Notes: generated by a model not told the origin, from the sequence alone. A DNA stretch of 64,000 nucleotides from Bordetella genomosp. 1 (GCF_002261335.1 NZ_NEVL01000001.1:124001-188000), one strand, 5' to 3'; shown: positions 8,987 to 17,477, numbered from the stretch's first letter. Translations and numbers: made by a program.

Positions 8987-10039
8987 TCAGGCCGGTTGGC
9001 GGATTGCCGCTTGATCCGCGGCGAAGAAATGCTGTCTGTCGGCGGGCCAGGCCAGGCCCACGCGCATGCCGGGCTCGGCGCGCAGGTGGCCGTTGACGCG
9101 CACCGCGATGCCGCCGGCCGAGCCGATGCGGCAGACCGCGATCGAGTCGGCGCCGAAGTACTCGACGCTCTCCACCTCGGCCGCGTGGCCGTCGGCGGAG
9201 ATCGTGATGTGCTCCGGGCGCACGCCCAGCGTGGCGGCGTGGGCCGGCGCCTGGGCGATGGCGGCGCCGTGCGTGCCGGCGATCACGCGCTGGCCGTGCA
9301 GGTCGTCGAGCTTGATCAGATTCATCGGCGGCGTGCCGATGAAGCGCGCGGCGAATTCGGTAGCCGGTTGCGCGTACAACAGATCGGGGCTCGCGAGCTG
9401 CTCGATGCGGCCGCCGCGCAGCAGCACGACCTGGTCGGCCATGCTCATGGCCTCGGTCTGGTCGTGGGTGACGTACACCATGGTGATGCCGAGCTCGCGC
9501 TGGATCGCGCGGATCTCGCGGCGCATCTCGTGGCGCAGCTGCGCATCGAGGTTGGACAGCGGCTCATCCATCAGGCAGACCGGCGCATCGGAAATGATGG
9601 CGCGGCCGAGCGCCACGCGCTGCTGCTGGCCGCCCGACAGTTGCGAGGGCTTGCGATCCAGCAGCGCCGACAGGCCCAGCAGGCTGGCCACGCGGTTCAG
9701 GCGCCGGTCGTGGTCGCGCGCGGGCTCCTTGCGCACCTTCAGGCCGAACAGGATGTTCTCGCGCACCGACAGGTGCGGGAACAGCGCGTACGACTGGAAC
9801 ACCATCGAGATGCGGCGCTTGGACGGCGGCAGCGCGGTGACGTCCTGGTCGCCGATCAGGATGCGGCCGCCGGTGGGCGTGTCCAGGCCCGCGATCATGC
9901 GCAGCGTGGTGGACTTGCCGCAGCCGGACGGGCCGAGCAAGACGGTGAAGCTTCCCGCGGGCGCGGAGAAGCTCACGCCCTGTATGGCGGCGGCATCGCC
10001 ATACTGCTTGGTCAGGTTGTCTAGGACGAGCGTGGACAT
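8987..10039 (-). CDS. ABC transporter ATP-binding protein, UgpC/MalK type
   Basis: A 350-residue ATPase with Walker A GPSGCGKST, Q-loop MVFQSYALFPHL, signature LSGGQQQR, Walker B VCLMDEPLSNLD and switch VTHDQTEAM. A C-terminal MalK-type regulatory domain (about 240-350) follows. I chose the ATG at 10037-10039 (MSTLVLDNLTKQYG); 25 in-frame residues upstream are unlike the family and cover the promoter and operator. It is the first gene of the second transcription unit. Confidence 0.88.
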   Translation of the reverse strand: MSTLVLDNLTKQYGDAAAIQGVSFSAPAGSFTVLLGPSGCGKSTTLRMIAGLDTPTGGRILIGDQDVTALPPSKRRISMVFQSYALFPHLSVRENILFGLKVRKEPARDHDRRLNRVASLLGLSALLDRKPSQLSGGQQQRVALGRAIISDAPVCLMDEPLSNLDAQLRHEMRREIRAIQRELGITMVYVTHDQTEAMSMADQVVLLRGGRIEQLASPDLLYAQPATEFAARFIGTPPMNLIKLDDLHGQRVIAGTHGAAIAQAPAHAATLGVRPEHITISADGHAAEVESVEYFGADSIAVCRIGSAGGIAVRVNGHLRAEPGMRVGLAWPADRQHFFAADQAAIRQPA

Positions 10040-10082
10040 GTGCTTTTCTTTTTCTGACGCGGATTTGCCATTCTGGCGGCAA

Positions 10083-10102
10083 ATGAAATCCTTTTCATTC
10101 TG
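10083..10102 (-). promoter_or_regulatory. LacI-type operator overlapping the -10 of the ugpC-like promoter
   Basis: The 16-bp operator ATGAAATCCTTTTCAT (10083-10098) is ATGAAA-N4-TTTCAT, the same frame as the site before the lacI gene. On the minus strand it begins inside a CAGAAT -10-like hexamer (10097-10102). A GTCATG element lies nine bases further upstream (10112-10117), as it does before lacI. The start codon of ugpC is about 44 bp downstream. Confidence 0.7.
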
Positions 10103-10139
10103 CGCTGCAAACATGACGCAGGCGTTGCAGGCCGAGACC

Positions 10140-10964
10140 TCACTCGTCGATAAGGCCGCCGCCTTCTTCGTGAAACGGATACGGACCAGGGTATTCCCCG
10201 ATATAGGCGTGATGCGTGTTCAGCACGCCGTCGAGGTAGTGGTGCACGTGGAAGGCCGGCGGCTCCATGACGAAGGCCGACGGGCCGCCGGGCCGCAGGT
10301 CGAGCGCGACCTGGTGGGCCGGGCTCGGGCAGGTCGAGGCGATGGTGCCGCCGAAACGGCGGTAGATGGTGCGGTGCAAATGGCCGCACATGATGCGCTC
10401 GATGTTGTCGTGGCGCGAAACCAACGCTTCGAGCTCGGGCGCGCCCGCCAGCAGGCCGATCGCGTCCATGTGGTCGATGCCGGTGGCGAACGGCGGATGG
10501 TGCATCACGATCACGGTCGGACGGCCGGGCTGCTCGGCCAGGCGGTCGGCCAGCCAGCCGAGCCGTTGCGCGCACAACGACCCGTGGCTCTGCAGCGGCA
10601 CCACGGTGTCGAGCACGATGATGCGCAGCGGCCGGTCTTCGATGGTGTATTGCAGGAACTCCCCGGCCTCGGCCAGGTAGGCGTGATCCGGGAAGGCATC
10701 GCGCAGGCCTTCGCGCGCGTCGTGATTGCCGGGCAGCAGGAAGTACGGCATGCGCAGGTGTTCGAGCATGGCGCGCAGATGGGCGTATTCCTGCGGCCGG
10801 CCGAAGTCGGTCAGGTCGCCGCTGATCATCACCAGGTCCGGCACCGGGTCGAGCGCGTTGAGCGCGACCACGGCGGGCGGCAGGTACTGATCGGTCTCGA
10901 CCACGCGATAGGCCTTCTGGCCGGGCATGCGGATGTGCAGATCGGTGATTTGTGCGATGAACAT
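10140..10964 (-). CDS. Metallophosphoesterase (CpdA/GpdQ-like phosphodiesterase)
   Basis: A 274-residue calcineurin-like phosphodiesterase with all the dinuclear-metal motifs in order: DLH (TDLHIRM), SGDLTD, GNHD, MHHPP and GHLH. It lacks a signal peptide, so it should act in the cytoplasm. The family includes cAMP phosphodiesterase CpdA and glycerophosphodiesterase GpdQ. It lies between two ABC importers, 26 bp after the ATPase of the first. Hydrolysis of an imported phosphodiester is therefore the better guess than cAMP turnover, but that is inference. It is probably the last gene of the lacI-led operon. Confidence 0.83.
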   Translation of the reverse strand: MFIAQITDLHIRMPGQKAYRVVETDQYLPPAVVALNALDPVPDLVMISGDLTDFGRPQEYAHLRAMLEHLRMPYFLLPGNHDAREGLRDAFPDHAYLAEAGEFLQYTIEDRPLRIIVLDTVVPLQSHGSLCAQRLGWLADRLAEQPGRPTVIVMHHPPFATGIDHMDAIGLLAGAPELEALVSRHDNIERIMCGHLHRTIYRRFGGTIASTCPSPAHQVALDLRPGGPSAFVMEPPAFHVHHYLDGVLNTHHAYIGEYPGPYPFHEEGGGLIDE

Positions 10965-10990
10965 GGTGGATGGCGTGCGCAGGGGAATGT

Positions 10991-11974
10991 TCAGTGGCCG
11001 GCCAGCGTCACGCTGACGTGCTGGCCGCGTTGGAAGGGGCTGTCGGGACTGGCGATGGCGCTCAGGCGCTGGCCGTCGGCCAGGCCGATCTCGTAGCGCA
11101 CCGAGCCGCCCAGGAAGAAGCGCGCCAGCACCTCGGCGGGCGCGGCGCCGGCCTGCGGCTCGCCGAGCGCGACGTGGTGCGGACGAAAGCGCAGTTCGTC
11201 GCCGCCGGGCAAGAGCAGGCCGGCGCGCGTCGCGCCGCGCACCTTGCACAGCGTGCCGAGGAACTCGCCCACGAACTCGGTCTCGGGCTGGCGGTAGAGC
11301 GTCTCGGCGTCGCCGATCTGCTCCAGCCGGCCCGCCGACATCACCGCGATGCGGTCGCCCAGCATCATGGCCTCGTCCTGGTCGTGGGTGACGATGATGG
11401 TGGTGATGCCGAGCTGGCGCAGCATCTGTGACAGCTCCACCCGCAGGTGCTCGCGCAGCTTGGCGTCGAGCGCGGTGAGCGGCTCGTCGAGCAGCAGCAC
11501 GCGCGGCTCGATGGCGAGGGCGCGCGCCAGCGCCACGCGCTGGCGCTGGCCGCCCGAGAGCTGGCTGACGCGGCGCGTCGCGAACGCGTCCATGCGCACC
11601 AGCTCCAGCATCTCGAGCGCGCGCCGGTTGCGCGTGGCGGCATCCTGGCCGCGCACGCGCAGGCCGTAGGCCACGTTGTCCTGCACGCTCATGTTGGGAA
11701 ACAGCGCATAGCTCTGGAACACCACGCCCACGCCGCGCGCCTCCGGCGCGAGCGCGGTGACGTCCTCGTCGCCGTAGCGGATGGTGGCGCCGGCATCGGC
11801 CTGCTCCAGCCCGCAGATCAGGCGCAGCAGCGTGGTCTTGCCGCAGCCGGAGGGGCCGAGCAGCGCGAGGATCTCGCCGCCGGGGATGTGCAGGTCCAGC
11901 GGTTGCAGCGCGCGGGTGCCGTCGGGCCAGGTCTTGCCGCACTGGCTCAGGGTGATGGAAACGGGGGCTTTCAT
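10991..11974 (-). CDS. ABC transporter ATP-binding protein, PotA/FbpC type
   Basis: A 327-residue ATPase with Walker A GPSGCGKTT, Q-loop VVFQSYALFPNM, signature LSGGQRQR, Walker B VLLLDEPLTALD, switch VTHDQDEAM and a C-terminal TOBE-like region. Start chosen at 11972-11974 (MKAPVSITLSQCG), one base after the upstream permease stop. The class serves polyamine, ferric-iron, thiamine and 2-aminoethylphosphonate importers with two separate permeases, as found here. Confidence 0.86.
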   Translation of the reverse strand: MKAPVSITLSQCGKTWPDGTRALQPLDLHIPGGEILALLGPSGCGKTTLLRLICGLEQADAGATIRYGDEDVTALAPEARGVGVVFQSYALFPNMSVQDNVAYGLRVRGQDAATRNRRALEMLELVRMDAFATRRVSQLSGGQRQRVALARALAIEPRVLLLDEPLTALDAKLREHLRVELSQMLRQLGITTIIVTHDQDEAMMLGDRIAVMSAGRLEQIGDAETLYRQPETEFVGEFLGTLCKVRGATRAGLLLPGGDELRFRPHHVALGEPQAGAAPAEVLARFFLGGSVRYEIGLADGQRLSAIASPDSPFQRGQHVSVTLAGH

Positions 11975-11975
11975 G

Positions 11976-12812
11976 TCAGTGTCCTTGGTTCTGGGCGGCC
12001 TGGCGCTGCTGCGCGCGGGCCCGGCGTTCACCGCGCGCGGCCAGCCATTGCAGGCCCACCAGCAGCGGCATCAGCATGAGCAGGAAGACCAGGGTGTAGG
12101 CCGACGCGACTTCGAGCCGCATCGAGGCATAGCTGTCGGCCAGGCCGACGGGCAGGGTCTTGGTGAGCGGCGTGTGCAGCAGCCAAGTGAGGTTGAATTC
12201 GCCGATCGACAGCGTCAGCACCGTGAGCGCGCCGGTAACGATGCCGGGCGTGGCATTGGGCACCACCACGGTGAGGAAGCGCCGCATCCGGCCCGCGCCC
12301 AGCGTGGCGGCGGCCTCGTCGAGCACCGCCAGGTCCGCGCCCGCCATGCTGGCGCGCGCGGCGCGCACCATGAAGGGCAGCGTGAACAGCACGTGGCCGA
12401 TCACGATGAACCAGAGGCTGCCGCGCAGGCCCGAGACCGTGCCCCACGAGATGATCAGCGCGAGCGCCGAGGCCAGGCCCGGCACCGCCACGGGCAGCGT
12501 CAGCAGCTCTTCGAGCGCGCGCGCGGCGCGGCCGCGGTGCAGCGTGAGGACCCACGCCGCCGGCACGCCCACCAGCACACAGACGGCCAGGGTGAGCAAG
12601 GCGACGGCGAACGAGCGCCAGATGGTGTCGGCGTAGAGCTCCCAGACCTGCTCGATCCAGCGCAGCGTGAAGCCGCTGGACAGGCCGACGAAGTAGTTGC
12701 GGGTCAGGCCCGCCAGGATCGACAGCACGACCGGGCCGATGAGAAAGGCGGCCACGGCGAGCGTGGCGGCCAGGCCCAGGCGCATGTCGGTGCGTGAATG
12801 GAGTTGGGTCAT
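11976..12812 (-). CDS. ABC transporter permease (PotC/FbpB-like, second subunit)
   Basis: An inner-membrane permease of 278 residues with about six helices. The EAA-type loop reads DEAAATLGAGRMRRFLTVVVP. The ATG at 12810-12812 follows the stop of the first permease by 11 bp. An alternative start is MRLGLAATL, eight codons later. It is the second of a permease pair for the periplasmic binding protein encoded at 13641-14651. Confidence 0.84.
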   Translation of the reverse strand: MTQLHSRTDMRLGLAATLAVAAFLIGPVVLSILAGLTRNYFVGLSSGFTLRWIEQVWELYADTIWRSFAVALLTLAVCVLVGVPAAWVLTLHRGRAARALEELLTLPVAVPGLASALALIISWGTVSGLRGSLWFIVIGHVLFTLPFMVRAARASMAGADLAVLDEAAATLGAGRMRRFLTVVVPNATPGIVTGALTVLTLSIGEFNLTWLLHTPLTKTLPVGLADSYASMRLEVASAYTLVFLLMLMPLLVGLQWLAARGERRARAQQRQAAQNQGH

Positions 12813-12823
12813 GACGCGAGGCC

Positions 12824-13639
12824 TCAGGCGGCGGCGCCGGCACGCGTGCCCGCGACGCTGTGCGCCACGTAGAGCACGGCCCAGGTGACCAGGCCCAGCA
12901 CGATCGACAGTGCGGCGGCCACCGGGATGTTGGCGTAGTTGGTGAATTCGTTGTAGATGGTGATCGGCAGCACGTCGATCTGCGTGGCCAGCGTGAACGC
13001 CGTGCCGAACGCGCCCATGCTGGTGGCGAAGCTCATCGCGCCCGCGCCCAGCAGCGCCGGCATCAACGCCGGCAGCTCGATGTCCGCGAAGCGGCGCCAG
13101 CCCGAGGCGCCCAGCGTGCGCGCGGCTTCCAGCAGGCTGGTGTCGATCTGCTCGGCGGCGGCCGAGATCATGCCGATCGTGCGCGGCAGCGAGAAATACA
13201 GGTAGCCGAGAAACAGCCCGCCCATGCCATAGGCGAACACCACGGGCTCGGCGCCCAGCCATTCGGAGATCGCGGCGGCCACGCCCTGGCGCCCGGCCAG
13301 CAGGATGATGAGGAAACCCACCACCACGCCGGGAAACGCGAGCGGGAACATCAGCAGCGCGACCAGCGCGCGGCGGCCCGGAAATTCACGATGCCAGGCC
13401 AGGAAGCGGCCCACCGGCAGCGCGACCAGCAGCGTGGCGAGCGTGGCGGCGAGCGACAGCGCCACCGTGTTGCCCAGGCTGCGCCAGTACTGCACGCTGG
13501 TGAGCACGGTGACGTAGGCCGAGTGGCCCTCGGCGGTGCGCGCCCCGGTCAGGGCGAGCGCCGCCATGGGCAGCAGCCAGAACGCGAGAAACAGCGCCGC
13601 GGCCGGCGCGGCGAACCAAAGCCATCCGCGGCGCGCCAT
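12824..13639 (-). CDS. ABC transporter permease (PotB/FbpB-like, first subunit)
   Basis: A 271-residue permease starting MARRGWLWFAAPAAALFLAF, with about six membrane segments. The ATPase-contact loop reads LEAARTLGASGWRRFADIELP. Its start codon comes one base after the binding-protein stop. Sequence style matches the spermidine/putrescine/2-aminoethylphosphonate permease group. Confidence 0.84.
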   Translation of the reverse strand: MARRGWLWFAAPAAALFLAFWLLPMAALALTGARTAEGHSAYVTVLTSVQYWRSLGNTVALSLAATLATLLVALPVGRFLAWHREFPGRRALVALLMFPLAFPGVVVGFLIILLAGRQGVAAAISEWLGAEPVVFAYGMGGLFLGYLYFSLPRTIGMISAAAEQIDTSLLEAARTLGASGWRRFADIELPALMPALLGAGAMSFATSMGAFGTAFTLATQIDVLPITIYNEFTNYANIPVAAALSIVLGLVTWAVLYVAHSVAGTRAGAAA

Positions 13640-13640
13640 C

Positions 13641-14651
13641 TCAGTTCACCTCTTTGCTGTAGCGCTCGGAGAAGCCGCGCTGCGCGGCGGCCATCTGAGC
13701 GTAGTCCACCGTGCCGGCACGGGCGTAGTCGGCCGCCGGCAGGAACTTCTTCTGCGCCTCGGCCGAGATCGTCTCGGCGCGGACCGGGCGCAGGAACGCG
13801 TTGGCCCAGATCGCCTGGCCGGCGTCGGACAGCGTGAAGTCCAGCACCTTGCGACCGTTGTCGGCGTGCGGGGCGTTCGCCACCAGGCTCATGGTGTAGG
13901 GCACGGCGATGGTGCCCTCCTGCGGGATCACGAAGGCCACGTTGGCCTCGTCCTTGTACTTCGCGCGATAGGCATTGAAGTCGTAGTCGATCAGGATCGG
14001 GATCTCGCCGGACAGCACGCGCGCATAGGCGGTCTGCTTGGGCACGATGGGCTTGTTGGCCTGCATCTTCTTGAACCAGCCGATGGCCGGATCGAAGTTG
14101 TCGAGCGTGCCGCCGAGCGCGCGGTTCATCGCCACGGCACCGACATAGCCCACGAAGGCCGAGGCCGGATCCAGATAGCCGACCATGCCGCGGTACTCGG
14201 GCTTGAGCAGGTCGTTCCACGATTGCGGCACCGGCTTGCCGCGCAGCGCGTCGACGTTGACCATGAAGCCCAGCGTGCCCGAATGGATGGCGAACCACTT
14301 GCCGTTGGGATCCTTCATGCCGTCGGGAATCTTGTCCCAGTTGGCGGGCTTGTAGGCCTGGATCAGGTTGTCCTTGTCGGCCTGGATGCCGAAGGTCACG
14401 CCGTAGTACACGACGTCGGCCACCGGGTTGGCGCGCTCGGCGGCCAGCGAGGCCAGGGCCTGGCCGGAGTTCTTGTTGTCGCCCGGCACGGTGATGCCGG
14501 TGGCCTGCTTGATGGCTTTGATCTGCGTGGCCCAGTCGGCCCATTCGGGCGGGCAGTTGTAGCAGATGGCGGATTGCGCCTGGGCGGCGCCGGCGCCCAG
14601 CGCGAGCACGGCCAAGGTGGCGCGCGTGAGGTTCTGGAGGAATCGTTTCAT
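13641..14651 (-). CDS. Periplasmic substrate-binding protein (family 1, PotD/AfuA-like)
   Basis: A 336-residue receptor. The signal peptide MKRFLQNLTRATLAVLALGA ends near AAQA. The mature protein opens with an unusual cysteine pair (SAICYNCPPEW), which could form a disulfide. The rest has the usual two-lobe pattern (VADVVYYGVTFG, GMVGYLDPASAFVG). It overlaps the lacI stop by four bases, so regulator and receptor are translationally coupled. The ligand is unknown; the neighbouring phosphodiesterase suggests an organophosphate. Confidence 0.83.
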   Translation of the reverse strand: MKRFLQNLTRATLAVLALGAGAAQAQSAICYNCPPEWADWATQIKAIKQATGITVPGDNKNSGQALASLAAERANPVADVVYYGVTFGIQADKDNLIQAYKPANWDKIPDGMKDPNGKWFAIHSGTLGFMVNVDALRGKPVPQSWNDLLKPEYRGMVGYLDPASAFVGYVGAVAMNRALGGTLDNFDPAIGWFKKMQANKPIVPKQTAYARVLSGEIPILIDYDFNAYRAKYKDEANVAFVIPQEGTIAVPYTMSLVANAPHADNGRKVLDFTLSDAGQAIWANAFLRPVRAETISAEAQKKFLPAADYARAGTVDYAQMAAAQRGFSERYSKEVN

Positions 14652-15694
14652 GCTTGCGGGATCCTGACGGAGGACGGTTTGGCGGGAGCGGCAGCAACCG
14701 TGCCGCCGGGGAAAACACGGTGCGCCAGGCGCACCGATTCGAGAGGGGTGTCGTGCTGCATGAAGTCCAGCAGCCGCGCGCAGGCCTGCGCGCCGATGTC
14801 GCGGCTCGGCTGCGCCACGGTGGTGAGCGGCGGCATCATCAGCGCGCCGATGGCCACGCCGTCAAAGCCGCACACCGAGATGTCCTGCGGCACGCGCACG
14901 CCGAGGCCGGCGAGCTGCGACAGCACCGAGCTGGCCAGCAGATCGTTGGAGCAGAACAGCGCGGTGGGCGCATCCTTGCGCGTGAGCGCCATGCGCAGCA
15001 CCGTGAGGTCGGATTCGGTATGGGCCGGCATGGCGAGGTGGCCGATCGCCGGCAGGCCCAGCTTGCGCGCACAGGCCCGTGCGCCTTCGAGGCGGCGGCG
15101 GGCCCGGTCGGAGGCGGCCAGCGGGCCGGTGACCAGTGCGATGCGCTGGTGGCCGAGGTCGGCCAGCCGCTGCACCATCTCGCGCGCCGCGGCGCGATTG
15201 TCCACCGACACGAAGGGATGGTCGGCCGATTCGTTATAGGCCAGCACATGCGGCATGCCGGTGTGCTGCAGGAAGGCGAGCGTGGCGTTGTCGGCCGGAT
15301 TGCCCACCGTGAGGATCAGTCCATCCACCTGGTGGTCGATCAGCTCGCGCACCACGCGTTCCTCGATTTCGGGCTGGTAGCCGGTGGTGGCCATCATCAC
15401 GCTGTAGCCGGCCTCGCGCGCGAATTGCTCCGCGCCTTCGAAGCAGTCGGCGAACACCGGATTGGTGAGGGTGGGCAGCATCAGGCCGATGGTGCGGGTG
15501 CTGCCGTTGCGCAGCGACCGGCCCACGCGATTGGGCCGGAAGCCGCTGCGCTGGGCCACGGCCTCGATGCGCGCCAGGGTCTCGGGCCGCAGCAGCTCGG
15601 GCTGGTTGAACGCGCGCGACACCGTGGCGGGCGATACGCCCGCCTTGCGTGCAATCTCGATGATCGAGGGCCGGCTCGGCGCTTTGTGGCTCAC
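14648..15694 (-). CDS. LacI-family transcriptional regulator
   Basis: A 348-residue repressor. The N-terminal helix-turn-helix is SIIEIARKAGVSPATVSRAFN at about 10-30 with a hinge near 50-65, followed by a periplasmic-binding-like effector domain (IGLMLPTLTNPVFAD, VDGLILTVGN, CGFDGVAIG). It is the first gene of the operon it probably controls. A matching operator lies 40 bp upstream of its start and another before the ugpC-like gene. The effector is unknown. Confidence 0.9.
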   Translation of the reverse strand: MSHKAPSRPSIIEIARKAGVSPATVSRAFNQPELLRPETLARIEAVAQRSGFRPNRVGRSLRNGSTRTIGLMLPTLTNPVFADCFEGAEQFAREAGYSVMMATTGYQPEIEERVVRELIDHQVDGLILTVGNPADNATLAFLQHTGMPHVLAYNESADHPFVSVDNRAAAREMVQRLADLGHQRIALVTGPLAASDRARRRLEGARACARKLGLPAIGHLAMPAHTESDLTVLRMALTRKDAPTALFCSNDLLASSVLSQLAGLGVRVPQDISVCGFDGVAIGALMMPPLTTVAQPSRDIGAQACARLLDFMQHDTPLESVRLAHRVFPGGTVAAAPAKPSSVRIPQA

Positions 15695-15733
15695 GGCAAT
15701 CCTTGGCTGCGAATCAGGGGCCGGGTTGGCTCC

Positions 15734-15753
15734 ATGAAAACGATTTCATTCTA
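15734..15753 (-). promoter_or_regulatory. lacI promoter -10 with overlapping LacI-type operator
   Basis: The 16-bp operator ATGAAAACGATTTCAT (15734-15749) is near-perfectly palindromic around the central CG typical of LacI-family sites. On the minus strand the -10 hexamer TAGAAT (15748-15753) runs directly into it, so bound repressor would block transcription. No good -35 is seen, which suggests help from an activator. Confidence 0.75.
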
Positions 15754-15761
15754 GGAGTGCT

Positions 15762-15783
15762 GCATGACAGCGATATGTCATGC
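15762..15783. promoter_or_regulatory. 22-bp perfect palindrome upstream of lacI -10
   Basis: Arms GCATGACA and TGTCATGC are separated by GCGATA. It sits where an activator would bind, centred about 20 bp upstream of the -10. Its GTCATG half recurs at the same distance (nine bases) from the -10 of the ugpC-like promoter. The TGTCAT core resembles half of a Pho box, but Pho boxes are direct repeats, so PhoB is only a possibility. Confidence 0.5.
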
Positions 15784-16015
15784 GGCGAACTTAGAGCAAA
15801 GTGCGCGGCTTGCCCACCGCATCTTGTGACGCGCTGCGGTAGATGCAGCGCGGCATCCGATCCGGCCGCGTCAGCATGTCCGGGGCGTGTTTCAACGGCG
15901 TTTCATCGGTGAACCGGCGAGTCGGTTGCGTACGCAACTCATGCCTGCGGCGCAGCAACGGCGTCTGCGGCAGCCAGCAAACACGGGGTTTTCCCGCAAC
16001 CTGCCTTCCGGTTCT

Positions 16016-16045
16016 TTGCATATCCCCCGCGCTTGCTTCTACACT
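16016..16045 (+). promoter_or_regulatory. Putative sigma70 promoter of the amidase gene
   Basis: A -35 of TTGCAT and a -10 of TACACT are separated by 18 bp. The predicted leader to the ATG at 16141 is about 90 nt. Confidence 0.5.
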
Positions 16046-16140
16046 GGCCTGGATACGTCCGCGTTCCGGGCCGCAACATCGCCCGGCAATACACATACGC
16101 CAAGATAGACGTACAGCCGTTGAACTGGGGAACATTGGGG

Positions 16141-17427
16141 ATGGCGATAGCCTTGAATCAACTCGGCGCGCTCGAAGCGGCGCGCCGGCTCAATCGCCGC
16201 GAACTCACCGCGGTGCAGATGGTGCGGGCCTGCCTGGCGCGCATCGAACAGCGCGAGCCGCAGGTGCAGGCCTGGGCCACGCTCGATCCCGCCCATGCCC
16301 TGGCGCAGGCGCAGGCGCTCGACAACGGCCCCGTGCGCGGCGTGTTGCACGGCTTGCCGCTGGGCATCAAAGACATGTTCGACACGCATGATCTGCCCAC
16401 GCGCTATGGCTCCGGTGTCTACCAGGATCATCAGCCCGCGGCCGACGCGGCCGTCGTCGCGCTGTGCCGCGAGGCCGGCGGCGTGGTGCTGGGCAAGACC
16501 GTGACCACCGAATTCGCCGGCTACCAGCCCGGCCCCACGCGCAATCCGCGCAACGTCGCCTACACGCCCGGGGGCTCGTCGAGCGGCTCGGCCGCCGCGG
16601 TGGCCGACGAGATGTGCCCCCTCGCGCTGGGCACCCAGACCGCCGGTTCCATCATCCGCCCGGCCGCGTATTGCGGCGTGGTCGGCTTCAAGCCCACGGC
16701 CGGCCGCATCGCGCGCGCCGGCCTCAAGTCCACCGCCGAATCGCTCGACACGATCGGCGGCTTCGCCCGCAGCATCGACGACATCGGCCTGTTCGCCTCG
16801 GTCCTGATGCGCGACGCGCGCCTGCGCCAGCTCGATTACGATGCGCGCCCACGCGTCGGCATGCTGCGCACCTTTCAGTGGCGCCTAGCGCAGACCGAAA
16901 GCCGCGACGCCTTCGAGCAGGCCGCGCTGGTGCTGGCGCGCGCCGGCGCCGACGTGCGCGAAGCGGCCCTGCCCACCGAAGACTGCGCGCTGGTCCAGCT
17001 GCACTCCGACGTGATGGCCTACGAGGCCGCCAGCGCACTGAGCTTCGAGCGCACCACGCGGCGCAACCAGCTCAGCACACGGCTCGTCGCGATGCTGGAC
17101 GCGGGCGCGGAGATCGAGACCGTGGCGCACGAAGAGCGGCTGGCGCGCGCGGCCAGCGCCCGCCAGCGGGCGCTGCGCTGGTTCGACGAATTCGACGTGC
17201 TGCTGGTGCCCAGCACCACCGGCGAGGCGCCCTTCTTCGACCAGGGCACGGGCGACCCCCTGTTCTGCCGCGTCTGGACGCTGCTCGGCTTTCCGACGCT
17301 GCATCTGCCGTTCGCGACCGGCCCCCAGGGCCTGCCGGTGGGCCTGCAGGCGGTGGGCGCGCCGGGCCACGACCAGCGGCTGCTGGCGGTGGGCCGCTGG
17401 ATGCACCGGGTGCTGCTCGAGGGCTGA
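16141..17427 (+). CDS. Amidase, amidase-signature family
   Basis: A 428-residue Ser-cisSer-Lys amidohydrolase that hydrolyses a carboxamide to acid and ammonia. The catalytic lysine lies in LPLGIKDMFDT and the serine loop is GGSSSGSAAAV followed by LGTQTAGS, which holds the nucleophile. There is no signal peptide. It is shorter than GatA, has no gatB/gatC neighbours, and is likely a catabolic amidase. I chose the ATG at 16141 (MAIALNQLGALEA); an in-frame extension upstream has no family similarity. It is divergent from the lacI unit, with a strong terminator after it. Confidence 0.85.
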   Translation: MAIALNQLGALEAARRLNRRELTAVQMVRACLARIEQREPQVQAWATLDPAHALAQAQALDNGPVRGVLHGLPLGIKDMFDTHDLPTRYGSGVYQDHQPAADAAVVALCREAGGVVLGKTVTTEFAGYQPGPTRNPRNVAYTPGGSSSGSAAAVADEMCPLALGTQTAGSIIRPAAYCGVVGFKPTAGRIARAGLKSTAESLDTIGGFARSIDDIGLFASVLMRDARLRQLDYDARPRVGMLRTFQWRLAQTESRDAFEQAALVLARAGADVREAALPTEDCALVQLHSDVMAYEAASALSFERTTRRNQLSTRLVAMLDAGAEIETVAHEERLARAASARQRALRWFDEFDVLLVPSTTGEAPFFDQGTGDPLFCRVWTLLGFPTLHLPFATGPQGLPVGLQAVGAPGHDQRLLAVGRWMHRVLLEG

Positions 17428-17450
17428 GGCCGGCATCCGCCACAAAAACG

Positions 17451-17477
17451 AAACCCGGCGATAGCCGGGTTTTTTTC
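17451..17477 (+). terminator. Terminator of the amidase gene
   Basis: Stem AACCCGGC / GCCGGGTT with a GATA loop, followed by a run of T. Confidence 0.9.

Larger units (their letters stand above)
15695..16140. other. Intergenic region between lacI-type regulator and amidase
   Basis: 446 bp without a convincing gene. It holds the lacI promoter and operator (15734-15753), a 22-bp palindrome (15762-15783) and a sigma70-like promoter for the amidase (16016-16045). Short reading frames here lack ribosome sites and family signals. Confidence 0.7.

Noticed and set aside
10040-10114. Longer N-terminus for the ugpC-like ATPase
   Set aside because: The extension covers the operator and -10, has no similarity to the family, and a normal start lies at 10039.
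15901-15913. A third LacI-type operator (TTTCATCGGTGAA) before the amidase
   Set aside because: The arms are in the opposite orientation (TTTCA...TGAA) to the two good sites, and the match is short. I do not link the amidase to the lacI regulon.
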